Source of the DNA: Zygnema circumcarinatum
Taxonomy: Eukaryota > Streptophyta > Zygnematophyceae > Zygnematales > Zygnemataceae
NCBI GenBank assembly: GCA_037447605.1
Contig: CM074807.1
Coordinates: 1 to 64,000 of the forward strand
Direction: 5' to 3'
Length of the DNA: 64,000 nt
Part shown: in pieces, positions 26,416 to 37,521 of the stretch
Position numbering within the stretch: the stretch's first letter is position 1
Layout: each line of letters begins with the position of its first letter
Position numbers and translations under genes: made by a program
Notes under the pieces: generated by a model
What the model was told of the DNA's origin: nothing
The model's database searches: none
What the model saw: only the letters and a program-made list of their open reading frames with translations

Positions 26416-27229
26416 TGAAGGAGCTACTCTGCGTCCGCGCGCACCTGTGCAGCCAAGCAGCAGCCTATGGCTGCAAAGGGTCTCCCGCCCTAGATAAGAG
26501 CTGTCGCCGCGAGCCGGCCAGCAGGGCAAGTTGGGAGCATTACTGAAAGGTTTTACTCGTTTACGGTGAGGCTGACCACCGCCGAACTCACAGTTTGTAA
26601 ACTTGAGTCTTGTGGCCAGTTAGGAGGCCGATTTGTCGTAGCATCAACACATGTCTATACTGAATAGTATATGTCAGGTTTCCAGTGAATCACTACTTTT
26701 TTCAATTTACTCTATTCAGTCCCCTTTGTGCAACGCACTTCCCTTGCCCCTGTGTGCGTGCACGCCACAAACACTTCAAAGACGAAGGCGAGTGTTTTCC
26801 TCTGCCAGAGTTAGCCAATGGAATAAAGGATTTCAGCCTCAAAAAAATAGTTACGGAATTTGGTTTGAAGTCGTTATAACTACCACTTTCACGGACGAGC
26901 GTGTACTGATTTCGAATTCTGACAGGGTGGGGAGTTAAATCTGAAACCCCTCAACAGGGGACTTGTCATCTTTCCCTCCAGTTTCTTCGCAAACTATTCC
27001 AGCTGGACCAGTTGGAAAGGGAGAGGTCCGGACCTCATGGCTCATTCCATTTCACCGCACAGAAAGGTAGGCGGGAGCGTACAGAGGGCTGCGCCCGCCA
27101 TTGCCACAGACGTCCACTCCCTCCTCCCTCCTCTCTCTTCTCTCTCCCAGTGCGATGGAGGCCGTGCGCTGGCCTGGCCGGGGCTGCCAACAACGCGGTG
27201 CTCCTCGGAGCAAGATGTCCTGCTCATTT
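26416..27229. other. Intergenic between convergent GLO1 and SWEET 3' ends
   Basis: No gene recognised; must contain both 3' UTRs. Reading frames are short and carry no known motif. Confidence 0.55.
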
Positions 27230-30052
27230 TCATGAAAGGGAGCGCTCCAGAGCAGTCACTGCAACGCCTTGCGCCGACTTCCACGCCTTTGTTGAGTCGG
27301 TCCCGTTGCTGCCGATAAGTTCCCGGTCTTCGTCCTCGCCCCGTGCAAGGCCGTCACTGGTCAACAATGTACCTTGCGAGTAATGTCTCCAACTTGAATT
27401 TGTCTTCCCTTTCTGTAAATGCCCCTCGGAAGACATGTAGCTTTCAAGAAGAGGTGCTGGATCAACCGATGGTGCTTGAGTAGTTGAAAATTTGAAGAGG
27501 TTGCTTTTTCTGTAGACAATCAAGACAATAGGCCCAACGCGTCCACGCAATGGGCGAGAAGCGTCACTTGTTATCCGAACAAAGCATGCGAAAAAAATGC
27601 AAGAGTTAGCTGTTCTAGCAATCAAGTCTGAAATATCCACGAAAATTTTCGTGGAATGCTGTCCATAACGAGTGCAATATCCCTTCCCATGGAGACATGT
27701 ACCAAACGAGAAAAAGGAATAAGAAGGGCACCTGTACAAAAGATAGATAACCACTTGCGTACTGGAAAGGATGACCCCTGCTAAGTTGGGCAGCTGCAGC
27801 CAAGGCAAGAGAACACTAGATAAGAAGCCCCCTTCGATCAAGAGAGTTGATCGTCGAATAATTTGAAGCAGTTAATGGCTGTACCACTTTCTCCCACGAA
27901 CGTGCAAAGCACTGGGAAGGAAGCCAGATACCAGCAATGCTAGTTACGGGAGCTCACCGTGATGTAGACATCGGCTGTGGAGATGCCAAAAAGGGTCCAG
28001 ATCACGGTATTAAGGAGGTTCATGGCACAAAGTGCAATGGGAAAATACTGAACATTTCTTGTCCGAACCATCCTTTTCTGTGTACCAATGCCAGCCCCCA
28101 GCCTTCTCTCAAAATCTTTCACGATTCACGGCATACAAGGCGTAAATTTGCATTCCGCCATGCGTAAGTGTCTAACAGGCATGCGTCACGAGACTTTCAC
28201 AACTGCTGGTGCAACGCAAACGGAGCGAAACAATGGGACTGACCACATCCGCGAGGGGTGAAGCGATCGCTAGTACACTCGTGAGGTCACCGCAGAGCCC
28301 CACCAAGACAGCGCGACTGGAGAAAGGCATGGCACCCAAACAGAATGCCGTGCCTGCAGAACACAGCACAATCAAGCCTCCCAAAGACGATCCAAGTCGA
28401 TTCTGCAGCTTCCACCAAATCATGATGCTATTAGGAAAAACATGAAATGTGGTTGGTACGAAGGAGAGGGACAGAGAGGAAAAGGGAAGGAGTGACTACA
28501 GTAGTTAATGTACTGGCCGCTGTCTGCCGAAAGTACCAACCGAGAAAGTTGGAGATAACAGATTGCTTTTCCCGTCCTGTCTGTTAGCACTTAAATACGG
28601 CTTTTGGAAAGTTCATCTAAGCCCTTAGTTCGTACGGCTTCCAATATTTACACAAACCATCTCACCTTCACATCCTTATCTGTGACATAGAAGAAGAAAA
28701 TGGCGCAATAGGCAGCTGAAATGACGACCCCTGCACTGTTGATGATAGCGATGCTGGTGCTGTTTCCGACAATGGGCAAGCCATAGAATGCCCACACCGA
28801 CGAGCTAAGCAGGGTGCAAACGTACGGCCATGGCAACCGCCGTTCTGTCGATCGCGCCCTCACAATTTGAAAAAACGTTGGCCTGCAGTGCCACCCGTTT
28901 CCTGCACACTAAGCGTGGCACAGCCAAAAGGGCACTCCCAGGAACACACTACTTACTCTGCTTTACAAATTAGCACCCGAAATCTGTAGCTCTTTCAATC
29001 ATGAACCTCTCGTGGTGACTAGCTTTAATAAAGGAATCAAGAAATAAAGGAATCGAGTAACAACTATGCAAACGAAAGATTTGCGAAGGATAGAACCCTG
29101 ATCCGACCGTTTGAACTAAGTGAAGGCAAGAATCATAGGGACTGCTGCATGAACGGTCACTTACACGGGCGCCAGGAGGGCAACGAGGCCTGTTATGTTT
29201 CCTGAATACAGCCCATCCAGTCCCAACCCTCAACTATCAGCATGCACAGTCGAGCCGCTCCTAACGGCCGCACTCACTACGCCCACAGGCGCGTCATAAG
29301 GCGATCTAGATAAAGCTGTCCATCCCACTAATAGGACTGATAAGCATAAGAAGCTAAAACTCAGCATGAGAAAACAAAGACGTATGCCATGCAAGCTGTA
29401 TCTTTCTAGGGATGCTGAGACAGAACTGACCCTGTTACATTGCAATAAAAAAATGTCTAGCTTCCCCTATGCCGTTGAGTGACGCACACAAGCATGTGTG
29501 CAACTGATGGGTTTGTTTGGATTTTTTTCGTTCAGCAGTTAAACTTCATTCATCCTAAGCCATAAAAAAAAAATCATGTTTTTTTTTTCCCTTTGCCTAA
29601 CAGTCAGTGGCGAAACTACGGTTGTCTTTGGGGGAGCTTTGCCCCTCCGCAAATTTTGAAAAGCTCTTAGCTACTAATCGCCTTTGAAGGTTGAATAGCA
29701 AAAACACACACGCACGAATTTCAGGCTTTTTTCCCAACTCATCGGTCAGCCCGACCTAAACTAAACTAAAATCCTGGATCCGCCCCTGCTAACGATGCGA
29801 GAAGAGAGGACGCCAGAACACCTCTCCAAAGCGCAGTTCCTCTTAAGAAAGTCACAATATTTCGCTCTATGGGAAAGCGAGGCTTCCTAACTTCCGAAAG
29901 CCAGAGGAAGTACGTTTCCACATACAGAAGTTTTCTCGGGTAGCATGTGAGGTCATGCGATGAATCTCTACCAGCTGAATTCAACAAGCCTTTTTGTGCA
30001 CCTCACCTATTGTTCCGAGCACCGTTTGAACGATAAGCAACTCGGATGTCAT
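27230..30052 (-). CDS. SWEET: SWEET/MtN3 sugar transporter, 7 exons
   Basis: A seven-helix uniporter that moves mono- or disaccharides across membranes. Exons, first to last: 30052-30007, 29201-29165, 28882-28666, 28402-28244, 28077-27958, 27793-27732, 27509-27230; in phase, 306 residues. Two MtN3 repeats are seen. Repeat 1: MTSELLIVQTVLGTIG, LVALLAPVPTFFQIVRARST, LPWPYVCTLLSSSVWAFYGLP, AIINSAGVVISAAYCAIFFFY. Linker helix: LGGLIVLCSAGTAFCLG. Repeat 2: GLCGDLTSVLAIASPLADV, RTRNVQYFPIALCAMN, NTVIWTLFG, LPNLAGVILSSTQVVIYLLY. A hydrophilic tail of ~90 residues follows, presumably cytosolic. Substrate cannot be told from sequence. A hAT-like MITE sits in intron 1. Beta-amylase 7 kb away suggests no more than chance proximity. 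Confidence 0.94.
29605..29788. mobile_element. Non-autonomous hAT-like element (MITE), copy 1
   Basis: 184 bp beginning CAGTGGCG and ending CGCCCCTG, so the ends are imperfect inverted repeats (CAGTGGCG / CAGGGGCG). Flanking 8-mers are ctaacagt (29597-29604) and ctaacgat (29789-29796), matching at 6 of 8 positions, as expected for a decayed 8-bp hAT target-site duplication. No coding capacity. It lies in intron 1 of SWEET. A homologous copy lies at 46328-46489. Confidence 0.65.
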
Positions 30053-30190
30053 TGTGCAGATAGTTCTAAAATCCAAGCGTTATTATAGCACTGCCGCGCT
30101 CGGCGCCTGCGTGCAGGATCTAGCGTCCTCTCCCTGCCGCTTCCGGTTCCTGGCTGCGGGGCCTGCCTTCGTCGCGAAAAGCAATGGAGG

Positions 30191-30221
<31 letters not shown>

Positions 30222-31149
30222 GCTGCTATGGCTATGGCTATGGCTATCGCTATGGCTATGGCGGCAGGCCTGGCCCGGCCTCGTCCCCGGCCCCTCCCTC
30301 GCCTCCGCCCTTCGCCCGGCGGCACCGCGCGACCGCCCACGTGGCCTGCGTGGGGAGGCCCTGTGGCCACGTGGCACTCCGAGCCGCAGCCAGGTGTCAC
30401 TGCTGCCACGTAACTGCACAGGGGGGCGGGCGCGCGGTACGGACGGCAAGGCGCGCCGCGGCGGCGCAGGGCTCATCCATGGCTCGGGCCTGGCTCGGGC
30501 CTGGCTCGGGCCTGGCTTGGGCGGGAGCACGGGGGGGCTGTGGGGGCGGCAACAACAACTAGACGGGCGAGAGTAGTGCATGGGTCTCACGCACGGCGAT
30601 GCCATGAAAGGTGCATGGACAACAACGACAGTAACAACAACATGGAGAACTACGAGGAGCCGCCCACAAAGGACCCAAGGACGGAAAGGATGAAGTCATG
30701 AGCTGAACTCTGCTACTAAGCTCAAGAACACGGCTCTGGAGGCAACCGCAAAAAATGCCGCAGTGGGGCACTTCCCGCGAAGGGAGGGGCGAAAGGCCAC
30801 CGGGGCAGTCACAGGGGCGTGCCGGAGGAGCGCGGAGCGAGGCATATGCAAAAATGCGGAAAAGTGAGGGCGTCGGTGCGACATGCCAAGGGAAAGAGCC
30901 TTCCACCATACCTGTGCACATTCACATGCAGACAGTGCTTCCAAATCCAGGCCATTCAAGGGTGCTGCGGCCGTACAACTCGACTTTCATACACCGCCAA
31001 TCACACCATCCTTGCCTCTTTACTTGCGCCAAGGTGCACATTTGGCACGCTTAGCGAGTAACACACGCGAGAAATGTCCAGCCGCATACTTGCAAGGACG
31101 CCTTTGAACAGGAAAGGACTTCCCTTCTGGAGAATGATTGCGCTGCTCT
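30053..31149. other. SWEET upstream region and fibrillin 3' flank
   Basis: No gene recognised. Contains a (CTG)n run at about 30191-30221, followed by a hexamer run based on ATGGCT to about 30266, then a very GC-rich block to 30550 with repeated GGCTCGGGCCT. These create long Ala/Met or Leu/Trp reading frames that are artefacts. Confidence 0.6.
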
Positions 31150-33042
31150 TCAGAGAGGACTCATTCGCTTGAAGAGGTAAATGTTTCCCCCCTCCCCGCG
31201 GTTCAACCTGATGTCGTCGTCCACATACAGAGTCTCCCATTCAGCAGACTGCTGCACTGCCTTGGGCAGGTTGAGGGTCAAAGCTGGCAGGTCCTCGCTG
31301 ACGGGTGACCCCAGGAGCGAGAGCGCTCTCACTGAGAATGAGTCGAACGAAACAAGTGCAGCCTGACTGGCCTTACCGGTCCGCCACTTGCCTTCGACAG
31401 ACACCGAAAAGCTTCCCAGTGGGCCCAACCTGCCAGCCATGCCAGCTCACCCAAGTCAACAGACAGATGCGGCATCACCTGCAAAGCGTGCGCGGGCACG
31501 GAACAACGCATCATCTCCAGAGTACTCATGAGGTTATCTTCCCGACGTCCACTTTGTGCCAGATCACCAACTTGGGCTCACATGCTGAGCGAGAAGCTCT
31601 AGTGAGACCTGGAAAGTAGGTCCTTCTGAACAGTTGTTTTAGCGCCGTGTTACGGGTCCAGAGGCAGAGGCCACAAGAACCAAAAAGCGGCGCAGAAAGG
31701 CTCACGTCCCTGCCTTTCCACAGCTACCAACCGAGAACGACCCGGTCAAGACAATTGTGGCAAACAACTTACTTTACTTCCGCACTGTTCTGGGCACTCA
31801 GTTCCGCTGTTCCGAGGACTGAGGTCAGACTGCTGTCTGCTGAATGAGGTTTCACTACTTGACGTATGTCCTTAACATCCATTCCCGGAAGTTGGGGAAA
31901 AGGTCGATCGTCCTGCGACTGGAAGGCTTTGTCTGACGCATATCTGCCACAACTCACAGAACGAAGAAGGAATAACGCATAAGGGCTCATACCCAAGGTT
32001 CGGTAACGCACGCTAATACGGCTAACCCCACAGAACAACGGCAGATTGACACCATAAACTGGAATGCTAAAGGTTCTTACATGAGGAGCCAGTCGCCACT
32101 TAGCTCGGGCCCTATCTGAATTTCCACAAAGGCATCGTTAGCACTAGCATTATCAGGCCCAGTAAAAATATCCTGCTGTGAGAAAGGGTCATCTTGAGGA
32201 TTGACTTCTTGAAGGCGCACTAGCAAATTCTCTACTTCTCTCCGGTTTATGTCAGTCCGGCCCTGTTGGGGCTGCAAAGCTGCCTGTTCATCAGCCCAAC
32301 CAACCATTCAAAATGAGTCATGAGCTTCTTGACAGTAGTGGGAATGCCTCCCAAGCACGATCAGCATAAAGGAAGAGATAGGTGTGAGAAGCGAAGGCAT
32401 ACAGGGCCAAGGGACTTGAGCAGGCCAAACAGTGCTGACTTCAATTCCAGACGCTGCAGTTCTCGACGGACACGCTGTGCTCTCAGACGAGCTTCAGCCT
32501 CCTTTCCTTTACTCATTGAACTTGCAGCTAGCCTGATTACATAACAGTACAAGTGGAGAGAACAAGTTACAGAAAATGGGATTGGTTTGTGATATTCAAC
32601 AGATTACATCCATGCTTCACGAAAGGCCGTGGACCGGGCTCAAATGGTTGCATCTTAGAAGGCATGAAGTTTCTTGAGAATAAAAACTTCAATCACCGGA
32701 CCTTGGTAGACTACTAACCCCCCAGGAACATTGAGATGGTTATTCTAACATCGATTCAGTATCAATCCTCTCAATCGGAGACGAATTCTCGCTTACGGAA
32801 ATCACAAAACCTGTGACTGATCGAGCAACTGGAGGGTAATAGCGGGCGATAACAGATGCAATGAGAAAGCCCGTACCTGGCAGGGCTGCTAGTCTTTTGC
32901 TGTCCACTCTGCAAAGTCCGCTGTATTTGCCTGGTTGATACACCACAAGCCCTATTGATGCTGTCACATAACCTGTCCTCATCCGAACCTTGCGTCCAAC
33001 AGATACGAACACAACTGAAATGATCCTCATCGATTTGCTCAT
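31150..33042 (-). CDS. FBN: PAP/fibrillin family protein (plastid lipid-associated), 5 exons
   Basis: Fibrillins are plastid lipid-binding proteins of plastoglobules, thylakoids or stroma. Exons, first to last: 33042-32877, 32527-32403, 32262-32081, 31943-31773, 31429-31150; in phase, 307 residues. Family pattern: ELKSALFGLLKSL, RREVENLLVRLQEVNPQ, GDWLLIYASD, NSAEVKLGPLGSFSVSVEG and the C-terminal signature WETLYVDDDIRLNRGEGG followed by NIYLFKR. Exon 3 may start 9 nt earlier. The first exon is the least certain part: its phase fits and it is basic and Ser/Ala-containing like a transit peptide, but it begins only 36 nt after the stop of the upstream same-strand gene. An alternative start is the Met in exon 2 (MSKGKEAEARL). 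The subgroup within the family cannot be assigned. Confidence 0.87.
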
Positions 33043-33078
33043 TGTCCACTAGGCCTCTAGATTTCACACGCACTTCCC

Positions 33079-34470
33079 TTACTTGATCAGTGCTTCTGGC
33101 TTACATGCGTAAAAAACTACAACCAAATACCGATAGTCTCCATACCTGTTCCCTTATCTGATGATTTAAGCCAGGCCAATAAAGTTGTCATAGTAGCTTC
33201 AGGACGATGTGAAACTCACCACCAAACAGGAAGAGCCAAGAGGACAGCCAGCCAGCGACCTCCTTGCAGATAGTCCAATGGCTCTAACTGCTACAATGAC
33301 AGGAAAACGAAGGATTAAAAGCGAAAGAGAAATGGCTAGTTTGCCATATACACATTAAGGACAACTTGGATAAAGGAAATGCGACAATGATCTCTCACCT
33401 TGTCTGAAAGAGGCTGAAGCAACTGACCAACGAACTGCTTGATAGATTCCAACGTTTCAACTCTTGGATTAAATTGTGCAATCTGCACACATGAAACTTC
33501 CCAATGTACTTACGCTGCCTGTGATCATTGCAGCTGTAAATCCCAGTAGTTAACTTCGGCCATATGCGACAGATATGATGCCAACATGGACACTGCATGC
33601 AAAACGACCTCATGTAATTGGAACGTGGGGGTTCGCTACTCACAAATCGCAGGACATCCAATTCAATACTCGCATTCTGGATGATCTGCGCACCAACCAC
33701 ACATTCATACCCAATAAGACCATCCGTAACTCCTGCCACACTAAAGCTGGCCCGTTGCTACAACTAGGAAGGAGTTTTCGGGTTGCGAGGCCAGGGACAA
33801 CGCTTAACGCGAGTGACTTAGGGAAAAACTGTAGCGTTCACTATTCCTGCGCATGGAAAGTTGGTCCTGTAAAGATAGCGTTTTTAGGGAATCAATAGCA
33901 AGTTTCAAATTTCCCACCAGGAGATACGCCTAGTAATGGACACTTGTAGTCACTGCTCAGAAGTTTTACCTGCTCCAAAGATACTGGCAATACGGCCGCC
34001 TCGGCAGTCCCAGCATTGATATTCAGAAGAATAATTGGAGCGAGAACATAGGGGAAAGCTGTGATAACCGTCTTGGCTTTTGACGATGTTCTACTTAGAC
34101 TCTCTTTCTCACAATCTGCTCCTATCCTTGAACCTGTTGAATAAACCGAAAGGTTGGCATCCCCTCCGTTCCAGCCACGTCTCTCGCATGCGTTTCTCCA
34201 ACTTGATTGATTGTTTCGATAAGAACCATAGCCTGCACTGAGTTGCTTTCTTTGGCTTACAGTGCCTGTCTGCCACTCAAGTACCTTCGAAGTAGAGACT
34301 TTTCTGACTTTGCCAAACCTCAGTGATTTTGCAAACGTATGCGAGATTATAGAGGCACACCTTCTAGGCAATAACGTCAGCTCTTGCAGGTCAGAAACAT
34401 TCGGATTGTAGAAAGAAAGTCGCTTATTCAAAAGGTCGGATTTGAGATGAACATGGTAATTTTCCAGCAT
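33079..34470 (-). CDS. Unrecognised plastid/thylakoid membrane protein, 5 exons
   Basis: Exons, first to last: 34470-33970, 33757-33644, 33482-33399, 33290-33220, 33145-33079; in phase from a single Met to TAA, 278 residues. I do not recognise the family. Residues 1-130 are Ser/Arg/Asn-rich with few acids, fitting a transit peptide. About 135-157 is hydrophobic (FPYVLAPIILLNINAG, then TAEAA). The middle holds GVTDGLIGYECVVGAQIIQN and FNPRVETLESIKQFVGQLL. The C-terminus has hydrophobic segments GGRWLAVLLALPVWW and YRYLVVVFYACKP. Upstream is a divergent pair with RRP42 (409 bp between ATGs); downstream, fibrillin starts 36 nt after its stop on the same strand. The acceptor of exon 2 (gttgtag) was chosen because it alone keeps the phase. 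Confidence 0.7.
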
Positions 34471-34879
34471 TTTGCAGCAAGATTATTGCCAACGAGAGGC
34501 CAAAGGGAAGAGCATGAGAGGCGTTTCCCAGGAACAACCTTCGAATCCAAGCAAGGGGTACTTCGAGGCAGTAGAGAAGAGAAGAGAGGAGAGGAGAGGA
34601 GAGGAGAGGAGAGGAGAGGAGTCCGGCAATAATGTCAGTGCGAGCCCGAGCGGATGGAGAGGCAGCGCCGCTCAGCGCAGCGCGCAGCCCTTGGCGTGCG
34701 CGCACGGTATTTGGCGCAATGGCCGTCGGATGACGCGAAGAGGCCCCCCTCCACCAGCTGCTACTGCTGCGACTGTCCAGGTCCAGGCCCACTCCTGCCT
34801 TGGTGCTTGCCCAGCCTGACCTCACCGTCTCGCTCCGTCGCCCAGACTGTTTGTGGCGCTGTGCTGCGGGTCGCGGGCC
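34471..34879. promoter_or_regulatory. Bidirectional intergenic region with GAGAG repeats
   Basis: 409 bp between the divergent ATGs of the plastid membrane protein gene and RRP42. About 34573-34621 is a purine-only (GAGAG)n run; the part next to RRP42 is GC-rich. Promoter role is inferred from layout. Confidence 0.5.
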
Positions 34880-37521
34880 ATGGCGCATTTGTCAGCGGCA
34901 GAACGCTTGTACATTGCTGACGGCGTTGCACAAGACCTTAGGAATGATGGCAGGAGCAGAGAGGATTTTCGTCCTTTCACCATTGACACAGGCGTTATTT
35001 CTCAGGTAATTGGGCGGCCCTCCTTCAGTTATGATCCGATGTAGAAGAGATGTAAGTCTCTCTGCTTCTTGAAAGTCTCTAATCTTTTTTCTTGCAGCAC
35101 CTTAGATTATTGGATGCATTGAATGTGGCTAAGGAATTCTGGTCTCTGAAGTTTTGGATGTGCAGGCGAGTGGTTCAGCAAGGTTGCAATTAGGGAATAC
35201 GGACGTTCTTGCAACAGTTCGGGTGCGGACCACTCCTCCCCCTATTTTATCTCGCTCGCCAGACTGGTAATGCCTTCTTGCCGTTTTCTGCCATGTGAAA
35301 GGCACCAAACTGTGCATACCTCCCTCTAATACTCTCATGGGTTTCTTCCTGCGTCGGTGTTAGAACATCATTGCTAATCATTATGGAGGATAAAAAAAAT
35401 GTTCTATTTTTAATTTGAAATTGACCGAAAAGGCAAAACATGGGGCCAGGCAGAGCTTGGCCCACCTCCCGATGGCAGGCCAGACCATGGGCGGATTGAA
35501 ATCGCAGTTGAATGTTCGCCTACCGCTGCACGAGAGTATGAGGTAGAGCTACTTGTTTTTTCTTTTTGCTTTAGCATCGTATTGTATTGCCAACATGATC
35601 CGCTAGCTTTTGGTTGACACCTGTGGCAAATACTCGTGAATGCATGAATATGAAAAGCTGCAAAATCCTAGCTTCAAGTGAAAGGCACGTCTTGTATTGA
35701 AACGAATGAAACACTCGTCCAGATGCCTGTATAGTGAAGGAAGGAGTGTAATGAAGACTCAAAAAAACTATCTACTACTATATGGTACTTCTCATTTTTC
35801 TGGTTGAATGAGGTCCGGAGAGGTGCTTATCCTCTGACTTGGTGTTTGGGCATGAAAGCGTCTCAGGGTCGTGGAGGGGAAGAATTGGCATCTGAGTTGG
35901 CTCGAGCACTAGAGAGGACTTTCCTAGGCGGCTCGTCTGGCGCTGGTGAGACATGAACACCTGTAATCACTTTGTCTTCAGGCATTATTAAATGCATTGA
36001 ATGGTGGTAGTGTTGACGATGTATTGAAGTGGTGCGCATATGGAGCCATAGTGCTTGTATCAAGGTGTCCTCCAAGGTAAATTATATGGTACATTCTCCA
36101 TTTTCTATTAGTCTTGATAAAAACCTCAAAACAACTTGCGGTATCTCTCTTGTGGAAAGCATGCTTGAAGGCAGTGATGAACACCAACCACGAAGTTGTT
36201 TATCCTTGTGGGATGTCCTTGTCTGCAATCAACCAACTGGCAGGTTCTGCAGTGGATCTCAAGGCTCTCTGCATTAAGGAAGGCAAAACGTGCTGGATTC
36301 TTTATTTGGATGCACTTCTTTTGAGTACAGATGGGAACCTCTTGGACGCAATGGGGATTGCTTTCAAAGTAAGACCCTCTCTGGGCGTGGTCCCATTCAG
36401 GCCTCCATTTTCTTGTGGTCGCAAACTATGCCGAGCCACAATATGACCTCCTCCTCGTCTCGAGTAGATGCAACTGAGAAAATTTTGCACAATGGAGACG
36501 GAGTCTTAGTTAGTATTCGTTTTTGTATGAAGTCAGGGATATGTCCTTAAAATAGTTGTTGAATGCCGCAGGACAAAGCAGTAGCAGCAACAGTGCGTTT
36601 TGCTATTTGTAGTACCCATAAGCTGAGGAACATTCTTGAGGCTGCTTATAAGGCAAAGGATGCATTCAGACAAGATTTCAAGCAAGTGTAAGCGGGGTTA
36701 GAGAGTGGCTTGCGATGCAGGCAGCGCTGAGCGATCTGCAGCTGCCAACTGTCGAGATGGCCGAGGATGCTGAGGACGAACGCGACTTTCAAGTGGCAGA
36801 TGATATGGGGGAGGGCTCGCGCATAGATGTCAGCAATGTGCCACTTATTCTCACAATAACGAAGGTGGGGAACATACTTTGGCCTTGAAACATGCTATAC
36901 ATTACAATAATGAGTTTCGACACATGAGAAGTGGTTTAAAAGTTTAATGGTTCAAATTTCACTTAAGGATGGCTTCAGAGGAGCACATTCCTTTGCGGAT
37001 TAGGATGCCTTCTTCGAGCATTGGCACGTAGTCATTTAACTTTCGTAATGACAAGCATTGGAAGGAGAAGTAGATTGTGTGACTCCCTATGTGCGTCTTT
37101 CCTTCAGGTGTACTCAGCCATTCTTCTGCTCTGCTTTGCAATTGCTTCCTTTTCTTTGTGTGCCATTGAGCATTTGAAAGCTACTGTCCACCGAAGAAAC
37201 AAGGCTTCGAATTTGAGAAATCGAATGAATAGAGTTTAGCAGTGATCTTCACTTTCGCAGGTGGGGCGCCATCACGTGGTGGATGCAACGGCAGAAGAGG
37301 AGTCCCAGATGGCGACGGCGGTGTCCTTCGGCGTGACAAGCGGCGGGCGCATCGCCGGCATGAGCAAGCGCGGCGCCGTGGGACTGCCCCCCTCCGTGCT
37401 GCACGACATGCTGCACGCGGCGAGGAGGATAGGGAAGCGCCTGCACCGAGTGGTGGATGCGGAGATAGTCAACGCCATGGAGAGGGCCACTGAACGGGAG
37501 GCAGACGCGGCGATTCACTAA
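34880..37521 (+). CDS. RRP42 (EXOSC7): Exosome complex subunit RRP42 (RNase PH fold), 7 exons
   Basis: Ring subunit of the 3'-5' RNA exosome. Exons: 34880-35005, 35166-35222, 35450-35542, 35867-35945, 36253-36368, 36721-36864, 37261-37521; in phase, 291 residues, the usual length. Seen: AERLYIADGVAQDLRNDGR, RPFTIDTGVISQASGSARL, GNTDVLATVRAELG, GRIEIAVECSPTA, GRGGEELASELARALER, CIKEGKTCWILYLDALLL, TDGNLLDAMGIAFKAAL, VPLILTITKVGRHHVVDAT, EEESQMATAVSFGV and MSKRGAVGLPPSVLHDM. As in other eukaryotic RNase PH-fold ring subunits, catalysis is not expected. An apparently attractive frame at 35098-35163 is intronic. Confidence 0.96.

Noticed and set aside
30053-30576. Ala/Met- and Leu/Trp-rich frames
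   Set aside because: Generated by (CTG)n and ATGGCT repeats and GC-rich DNA upstream of SWEET.
35098-35163. Attractive frame HLRLLDALNVAKEFW after a tgcag in the RRP42 region
   Set aside because: RRP42 exons 1 and 2 join in phase and in homology without it; it lies in intron 1.
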